DNA from: Clostridia bacterium
GTDB lineage: Bacteria > Bacillota > Clostridia > TANB77 > UBA1234
Direction: 5' to 3'
Assembly (NCBI GenBank): GCA_900753135.1
Contig: CAADXZ010000028.1
Coordinates: forward strand, 1 to 17,457
DNA length: 17,457 nucleotides
Shown: one piece after another, positions 14,065 to 17,457 of the stretch
Numbering within the stretch: position 1 is the first letter of the stretch
Layout of the letters: each line of letters opens with the position of its first letter
Translations under genes and position numbers: made by a program
The notes under the pieces: model-generated
The model's input: only the letters and a program-made list of their open reading frames with translations
Databases searched by the model: none
Told to the model about the DNA's origin: nothing

Positions 14065-15225
14065 ATGTATTTGGTTACGACCAGTAATACTATTAAAGTG
14101 ATTTTTATGAATATTTTTTATGATGCAAATAAAATTTATGAAGCTGGAACAAAGGCAATTCAAGGAGCACCTTTTAAATATCAATCACAATTGTTCGAAA
14201 TGAACCATTTGATAGAAACAGCACAAATTTTAAAAGATTTGAAAGAGTGGAAATATAAACCAGTAGCAGGAAAAAAATTTACTATAAATGAACGAGGAAA
14301 AATAAGACATATTACAAGTAATAATATGGTTGATAAAACAATTAATCATTTACTTTGCGATAATGTTTTAAGTCCAGCTATTTCTCCATATTTAATCTAT
14401 GATAATGGTGCAAGTCAAAAGAATAGAGGTGTGGCTTTTCATAGAAAAAGATTTGAAACACACTTACATCAATATTATAGAAAATATAAAAGTAATGAGG
14501 GATACATATTGTTAATTGATTTTAGCGGATATTATGCAAGTATTCCTCATGATTTATGTTTAAAGAAGTTACAATATTTTTTAAGAAAAGTAAACCCTGA
14601 AGAAGCAAAAATTACTATGTGGATTTTAAAAAATCTATTTGATGTATTTAATATAGATAATAAAAATGGAAAAGGCGTAGATATTGGAAGTCAACCATCT
14701 CAAAATATAGGAATTTCGTATCCATCACAAATAGACAATTATATAAAAATTGTTAGAGGATGCAAATATTATGGAAGATATACGGATGATAGTTATATCA
14801 TTCATCAAGATAAAGAATTTTTAAAGCAATTACTAAAAGAAATAAAAATTATATCAAGTAAACTAGGATTAATAGTTAATGATAGGAAAACAAGAATAGT
14901 AAAATTATCTCAACAATTTAAAGTATTACAAATAAATTATTCACTAACACCAACAGGAAGAATAATAAAAAAGATAAGTACAAAAACAGTAACTCGAGAA
15001 AGAAGAAAACTAAAAGCATACAAAAGACTATTGGACAAAGGAAAAATGAAAAGTAACGATATAGAAAATAGTTTTAAAAGTTGGATGGCAGGAAATTATA
15101 AAAAAATGTCAATGCAACAAATAAGTAATATGTCGCAATTATATTATGATTTATTTAAGGAGGTACCGAAATGGAAAAATCATGGAAAATTACGTTATCT
15201 GATGGAACACAACTTAAAGACTTAA
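14065..15225 (+). CDS. DGR reverse transcriptase
   Basis: This error-prone reverse transcriptase copies TR RNA into adenine-mutagenised cDNA. Motifs are visible in order: motif A/3 'ILLIDFSGYYASIPH' with catalytic Asp152; motif 4 'VDIGSQPSQNIG' (residues 205-216), the (I/L/V)GxxxSQ signature that separates DGR enzymes from group II intron and retron RTs; and the catalytic YTDD box (residues 239-242) in 'YYGRYTDDSYII'. Thumb-like 'LGLIVNDRKTRIVKLSQQFK' follows and the C-terminus is basic. Length 386 aa is in the family range. The start is uncertain: ATG 14065 has no Shine-Dalgarno, and the in-frame ATG 14107 (372 aa, MNIFYDANKIYEAG) or GTG 14098 fit DGR RT N-termini better. Its last 55 nt overlap the next gene. 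Confidence 0.95.
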   Translation: MYLVTTSNTIKVIFMNIFYDANKIYEAGTKAIQGAPFKYQSQLFEMNHLIETAQILKDLKEWKYKPVAGKKFTINERGKIRHITSNNMVDKTINHLLCDNVLSPAISPYLIYDNGASQKNRGVAFHRKRFETHLHQYYRKYKSNEGYILLIDFSGYYASIPHDLCLKKLQYFLRKVNPEEAKITMWILKNLFDVFNIDNKNGKGVDIGSQPSQNIGISYPSQIDNYIKIVRGCKYYGRYTDDSYIIHQDKEFLKQLLKEIKIISSKLGLIVNDRKTRIVKLSQQFKVLQINYSLTPTGRIIKKISTKTVTRERRKLKAYKRLLDKGKMKSNDIENSFKSWMAGNYKKMSMQQISNMSQLYYDLFKEVPKWKNHGKLRYLMEHNLKT

Positions 15226-15491
15226 AATTGAGTGGAAATAATTATATTTCAAAAACAAAAATAACTGAAGATGATTTTAAAGGTAAATTATCAAAAATTA
15301 CAATTGAAAATGAAACTGATAAAACATCTGAAGAACTTGAACATGTAGAATTAGTACAAATTGTTCATTATGAAGATGGCTATTATTTTGTATTAAGACA
15401 ATTATCTGCAGATGAAATTGATAAAATAAAAACAAAAGCAGATATAGAATATCTAGCAATGATGACTGATGTTGATCTTGAGGAGGTGTAG
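15171..15491 (+). CDS. Small acidic tail-region protein, function unknown
   Basis: The 106-aa acidic protein starts inside the 3' end of the reverse transcriptase gene in another frame; AAGGAGG(T) precedes ATG 15171 at good spacing, so it is a real start. The sequence predicts mixed strand and helix: 'SWKITLSDGTQLKDLKLSGN' at the N-terminus, 'ELVQIVHYEDGYYFVLRQLS' in the middle, and a helical acidic end 'IEYLAMMTDVDLEEV'. Similar short proteins often lie between the tail fibre gene and XkdX in Firmicute phages, where XkdW is found in the Bacillus PBSX cluster. I cannot place it in a named family with confidence. It is followed after 3 nt by the xkdX-like gene. Confidence 0.75.
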   Translation: MEKSWKITLSDGTQLKDLKLSGNNYISKTKITEDDFKGKLSKITIENETDKTSEELEHVELVQIVHYEDGYYFVLRQLSADEIDKIKTKADIEYLAMMTDVDLEEV

Positions 15492-15494
15492 TCA

Positions 15495-15638
15495 ATGAAC
15501 GAACATAGCAAAAATTTTGAAAAGGTAAAAAACTATTATGATAATGGAATTTGGAATGAAGCAAGAGTATATAATGCAGTTGGAAAGTGGATTACGGCAG
15601 AAGAATACAAAGAAATAACTAAAGAAGATTATGAGTAA
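15495..15638 (+). CDS. XkdX family protein
   Basis: This 47-aa ORF has GGAGGTG (15482-15488) 6 nt before ATG 15495. It matches the XkdX pattern closely: an N-terminal 'FEKVKNYYDNGIWNEARVYN', then AVGKWITAEEYKEITKEDY. The conserved elements are YYxxGxW, the V-x-x-AVxKW-I turn and the T-x-EEYxEIT end. XkdX proteins are uniformly small and lie immediately after tail fibre or tip genes in phages of Bacillus and Clostridia, as in PBSX. The biochemical role is not known. Here the retroelement separates it from the tip gene it normally follows. Confidence 0.9.
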   Translation: MNEHSKNFEKVKNYYDNGIWNEARVYNAVGKWITAEEYKEITKEDYE

Positions 15639-15707
15639 TTGCTTTCAGAGCAAAAGTCCATAAATGCCTTGAATTCAGGCAATAAAAGTATATTAAGTAA
15701 AAAAATA

Positions 15708-15743
15708 AACGCCTTAAAATTGATTTTAAAGCGTTGTTTTTTT
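15708..15743 (+). terminator. Rho-independent terminator before the lysis genes
   Basis: AACGC (15708-15712) pairs with GCGTT (15731-15735) and TTAAAA (15714-15719) with TTTTAA (15724-15729), with one C/A mismatch and a TTGA loop. A T7 run follows at 15737-15743, and more T's come later. The 142-nt gap between xkdX and xhlA holds this and little else. Confidence 0.8.
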
Positions 15744-15780
15744 GCTTTTTTTATTAATTTTACAAGAGAGGAGAAAGCCG

Positions 15781-16095
15781 ATGGATAGTCCAGAAATTGC
15801 AATTGCACATTTAGAAGAAAGAGCGAAGTCCAATACAAAAAGAATAGATGAACATGATGAACAAATAAAAGAGTTACAAAACACATACAAAATCATGGAA
15901 AAGATGGATTACAGAATGGGAAATGTAGAAAAAAACATTTCAGGCATAAATGAAAAGCTAGATAAACATGATAAAGCAATAGTAGAGGAATCTACTAAAA
16001 CAGATAAAGTAAAAGGGATGAAATGGGATAAGTTGATCGATTATTTATTCTATGCAATAGTAGCATTTGCTCTTTTTAAATTAGGATTAAAATAG
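15781..16095 (+). CDS. XhlA-like lysis-associated membrane protein
   Basis: The 104-aa protein has the layout of the haemolysin XhlA family: an N-terminal soluble coiled coil and a single C-terminal membrane segment. Residues ~1-75 are heptad-like and charged ('IAHLEERAKSNTKRIDEHDE', 'GNVEKNISGINEKLDKHDKA'). The segment 'LIDYLFYAIVAFALFKLGL' near the C-terminus is the membrane anchor. I chose ATG 15781 because GAGAGGAGA lies just upstream; a TTG at 15742 in the same frame falls within the terminator T-tract and is unlikely. In PBSX, XhlA works with the holin and the amidase endolysin in lysis. The next gene is a holin, and the endolysin follows, which supports the role. Confidence 0.85.
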   Translation: MDSPEIAIAHLEERAKSNTKRIDEHDEQIKELQNTYKIMEKMDYRMGNVEKNISGINEKLDKHDKAIVEESTKTDKVKGMKWDKLIDYLFYAIVAFALFKLGLK

Positions 16096-16111
16096 GAAGG
16101 AGGGAAGTAAT

Positions 16112-16366
16112 ATGACAGTACAATTTTTAGTATATGTTATAACAACATTATTTACTTATATTGCAGGAAAAGTGTCAAAACACTTTGGATGGAATTATGA
16201 TTTACCTATAACAGTTCAAAATATAATCATAATTGCAATTGCATCAATAGTAGGTTGCTTAATACATATAGAAAATTTAGGCGTTAATGATGTAATAACA
16301 GCAGTAATAACTGCCGTAGGTGGAGTAGGAACTGCAGTTGTGGCTTATGATGCAAAAAATCAATAA
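16112..16366 (+). CDS. Phage holin
   Basis: The 84-aa protein is almost entirely hydrophobic: predicted membrane segments lie near residues 4-19 ('QFLVYVITTLFTYIAG'), 33-51 ('TVQNIIIIAIASIVGCLIHI') and 60-79 ('DVITAVITAVGGVGTAVVAY'). A short polar loop with 'KHFGWNYDLP' separates the first two, and the end DAKNQ is polar. This is the size and topology of small holins, which form lesions in the membrane to release the endolysin and time lysis. GGAGGG precedes ATG 16112. The gene is between the XhlA-like protein and the amidase. I recognise it as a holin by topology and position; the exact holin family is not certain. Confidence 0.8.
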   Translation: MTVQFLVYVITTLFTYIAGKVSKHFGWNYDLPITVQNIIIIAIASIVGCLIHIENLGVNDVITAVITAVGGVGTAVVAYDAKNQ

Positions 16367-16372
16367 TTTAAT

Positions 16373-16398
16373 ACAAGAAATTTATTCTTGTGATTTTT
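16373..16398 (+). terminator. First of two hairpins after the holin gene
   Basis: ACAAGAA (16373-16379) pairs with TTCTTGT (16385-16391) around ATTTA, followed by GATTTTT (16392-16398). Alone it is a weak terminator; it directly precedes a stronger one. Confidence 0.45.
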
Positions 16399-16399
16399 A

Positions 16400-16443
16400 A
16401 ATACTGGAAGAAAAATAAAAAAAGCTTCCAGTATTATTTTTTT
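16400..16443 (+). terminator. Rho-independent terminator after the holin gene
   Basis: AATACTGGAAG (16400-16410) pairs perfectly over 11 bp with CTTCCAGTATT (16425-16435); the loop is 14 nt of mostly A. A T7 run follows at 16437-16443. It separates the holin from the endolysin, so endolysin expression depends on readthrough or on a promoter I do not see. Confidence 0.85.
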
Positions 16444-16460
16444 ATAAGGAGGTCATCGTT

Positions 16461-16544
16461 ATGGATGAAAAAGAAGAAGTAGTTATGACAGAAGAAATGG
16501 AAATAGAATTCACAAATGGGAAAGGAGAAGAAAACAATGAGTAA
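16461..16544 (+). CDS. 27-residue acidic ORF overlapping the endolysin start
   Basis: AAGGAGG (16446-16452) lies 8 nt before ATG 16461, a strong ribosome binding site. The peptide is very acidic (MDEKEEVVMTEEMEIEFTNG, then KGEENNE) and ends at TAA 16542-16544, overlapping the endolysin ATG (16537) by 8 nt. It may be a leader whose translation is coupled to the endolysin, or a small phage protein of unknown function. Evidence is the RBS and overlap only; no domain is seen. Confidence 0.5.
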   Translation: MDEKEEVVMTEEMEIEFTNGKGEENNE

Positions 16545-17025
16545 TTCGAATTTAGTAAATGTAAGAATTCCAGCACATTCTAACAATTATACTGTTGGAA
16601 GAAGCGGAAGAAAAATTGAATATATTGCAATTCATCACATGGCTGGTATACTAACAGCAGAACAATGTGGTTCAATATTTCAAAATGGGAAGAGAAAAGC
16701 ATCAAGTAATTATGGCATAGGAAAAGATGCAAGAGTTGGTCTATATGTAGATGAAGCTAACACATCTTATTGTAATTCAAACTGGGACTCAAATTGTAAA
16801 TCTGTAACAATAGAAGTTTCAAATTGTAAATTAGGTGGAGATTACCCAGTATCTGATGTGGTTTTAAATAAACTTATAGAACTAGTTGCAGATATTGCAA
16901 GAAGGAATAATATAACATTAATAAAGGGTAAAACTTTGGTATGGCACAGAATGTATACTGCAACAACTTGTCCACGGAAATTATTTACTATCAAAGTTAG
17001 ATTATATTATAGAACAAGTAAATAA
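16537..17025 (+). CDS. Endolysin, N-acetylmuramoyl-L-alanine amidase domain (frameshifted)
   Basis: The amidase cleaves the bond between N-acetylmuramic acid and L-alanine in peptidoglycan, releasing phage once the holin opens the membrane. ATG 16537 follows AAAGGAG at good spacing; an in-frame ATG at 16516 would overlap the Shine-Dalgarno. The Amidase_2 (T7 lysozyme-like) fold is recognisable: 'YIAIHHMAG' (His33/34), 'ASSNYGIGKDARVGLYVDE', 'SVTIEVSNCKLGGDYPVSD' and 'VWHRMYTATTCP', giving Zn ligands His33 or His34, His137 and Cys145. The family continues with CPG plus a helix, but here the frame changes after Pro146: the written frame reads RKLFTIKVRLYY... and stops at 17025. One extra base near 16975 (CCA C GGA) explains this. 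Downstream +1-frame sequence carries the missing domain. Confidence 0.9.
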   Translation: MSNSNLVNVRIPAHSNNYTVGRSGRKIEYIAIHHMAGILTAEQCGSIFQNGKRKASSNYGIGKDARVGLYVDEANTSYCNSNWDSNCKSVTIEVSNCKLGGDYPVSDVVLNKLIELVADIARRNNITLIKGKTLVWHRMYTATTCPRKLFTIKVRLYYRTSK

Positions 17026-17457
17026 AATAAATGGAAAAGCAAATCCTACTCCAGAAACAACAAGTAAAAAGTCAAATGAAGAAATAGCAAATGAAGTAAT
17101 TGCTGGTAAGTGGGGAAATGGAGAAGATAGAAAAACATCACTAACAAATGCTGGTTATGATTTTAGTACAATTCAAAGTATAGTAAATGCAAAACTAAGT
17201 GGCAATTCGACAGAATCAAAACCAAATTTAAAATCAGTAGATGAAGTTGCAAAAGAAGTTATTGCAGGACAATGGGGTAACGGACAAGATAGGTTTAATA
17301 AATTAGCTGCAGCTGGATACGATGGAAATGCAATTCAAAATAGAGTTAATGAAATTTTAGGAGCAAAAACTACAACAACAAATAAGAAATCAAATGAAGT
17401 TATTGCAAATGAAGTTATACAAGGTAAATGGGGAAATGGTACAGAAAGAAAATCAAG
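16976..17457 (+). pseudogene. Endolysin C-terminal part: CW_7 (Cpl-7) wall-binding repeats, displaced frame
   Basis: In the +1 frame from GGA 16976 the sequence reads GNYLLSKLDYIIEQVNKI, completing the amidase domain, then a linker and three CW_7-type repeats: 17072-17197 ('NEVIAGKWGNGEDRKTSLTN'), 17234-17359 ('KEVIAGQWGNGQDRFNKLAA') and 17390-17457 (cut by the window edge). The hallmark EVIxGxWGNGxxR and AGYD motifs are present. CW_7 repeats, first known in pneumococcal phage lysozyme Cpl-7, bind the cell wall. The frame has no stop to the window end. There is no start codon with a Shine-Dalgarno near the frame junction, so this part is probably expressed only if the frameshift is a sequence error or is bypassed. 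Confidence 0.85.

Noticed and set aside
15665..15696. Small hairpin TGCCT/AGGCA and a weak promoter-like TTGAAT...TATTAA pair after xkdX
   Set aside because: The stem is only 5 bp with no T-run, the promoter match is poor, and it lies before the terminator at 15708-15743, so it would not obviously serve the lysis genes.
15742..15780. TTG start giving the XhlA-like protein 13 extra N-terminal residues
   Set aside because: It starts in the terminator T-tract with no ribosome binding site; ATG 15781 has GAGAGGAGA just upstream.
16970..16985. Programmed +1 frameshift making full-length endolysin
   Set aside because: CCA CGG A is not a good +1 slip site because re-pairing the Pro tRNA on CAC is poor, and no stimulatory structure is evident. 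A sequence error or mutation is simpler.
1..17457. tRNA or rRNA genes, insertion sequences, integrase or attachment sites
   Set aside because: None could be seen on either strand; the window is packed with late phage genes.

Overview
The window is part of the late (structural and lysis) region of a tailed phage or prophage with siphovirus-type morphology. Every gene lies on the + strand. The host is most likely a low-GC Firmicute, probably a clostridial gut bacterium: the DNA is very AT-rich, Arg is mostly AGA, Shine-Dalgarno sites are strong (AGGAGG), TAA/TAG/TGA are all used as stops, and the structural proteins are those of Firmicute siphophages. The sequence does not show whether this is an integrated prophage or a free phage, because no integrase, att site or host gene is present.

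Layout. 1-3182 is the head module: portal (5' truncated), HK97-type prohead protease, and major capsid protein with an N-terminal delta/scaffold domain. 3239-5116 is the neck: an acidic protein, gp6-like connector, head closure, HK97 gp10-like protein and tail terminator. 5132-9401 is the tail tube, the frameshifted tail-assembly chaperone pair and a 1014-residue tape measure protein. 9416-13204 is the tail tip and baseplate: Dit, Gp37-like hub, a baseplate protein and a variable tip protein.

The main discovery is a complete diversity-generating retroelement (DGR) at about 12344-15225. The tip protein gene ends in a variable repeat (VR, 13098-13193). Behind it come a GC-rich hairpin, a promoter, an Avd-like gene, a template repeat (TR, 13868-13963) and a reverse transcriptase with the DGR motif-4 signature IGSQPSQ and a YTDD active site. 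VR and TR align without gaps over 96 nt. All 14 differences fall on the 25 TR adenines and none on the 71 other positions, which is the mark of adenine mutagenesis. The system should rewrite about ten residues near the C-terminus of the probable receptor-binding protein, and so shift host range.

After the DGR come a small acidic protein, an XkdX-family protein, a terminator, an XhlA-like membrane protein, a holin, a second terminator, a 27-residue acidic ORF and an amidase endolysin with CW_7 (Cpl-7) repeats that runs off the right edge. As written, the endolysin is split by a one-base frameshift near 16975. Two other notable features are a textbook -1 programmed frameshift site (A AAA AAC plus an 11-bp hairpin, 6094-6130) that makes the longer tail chaperone, and eleven exact-length 22-residue hydrophobic repeats in the tape measure protein.
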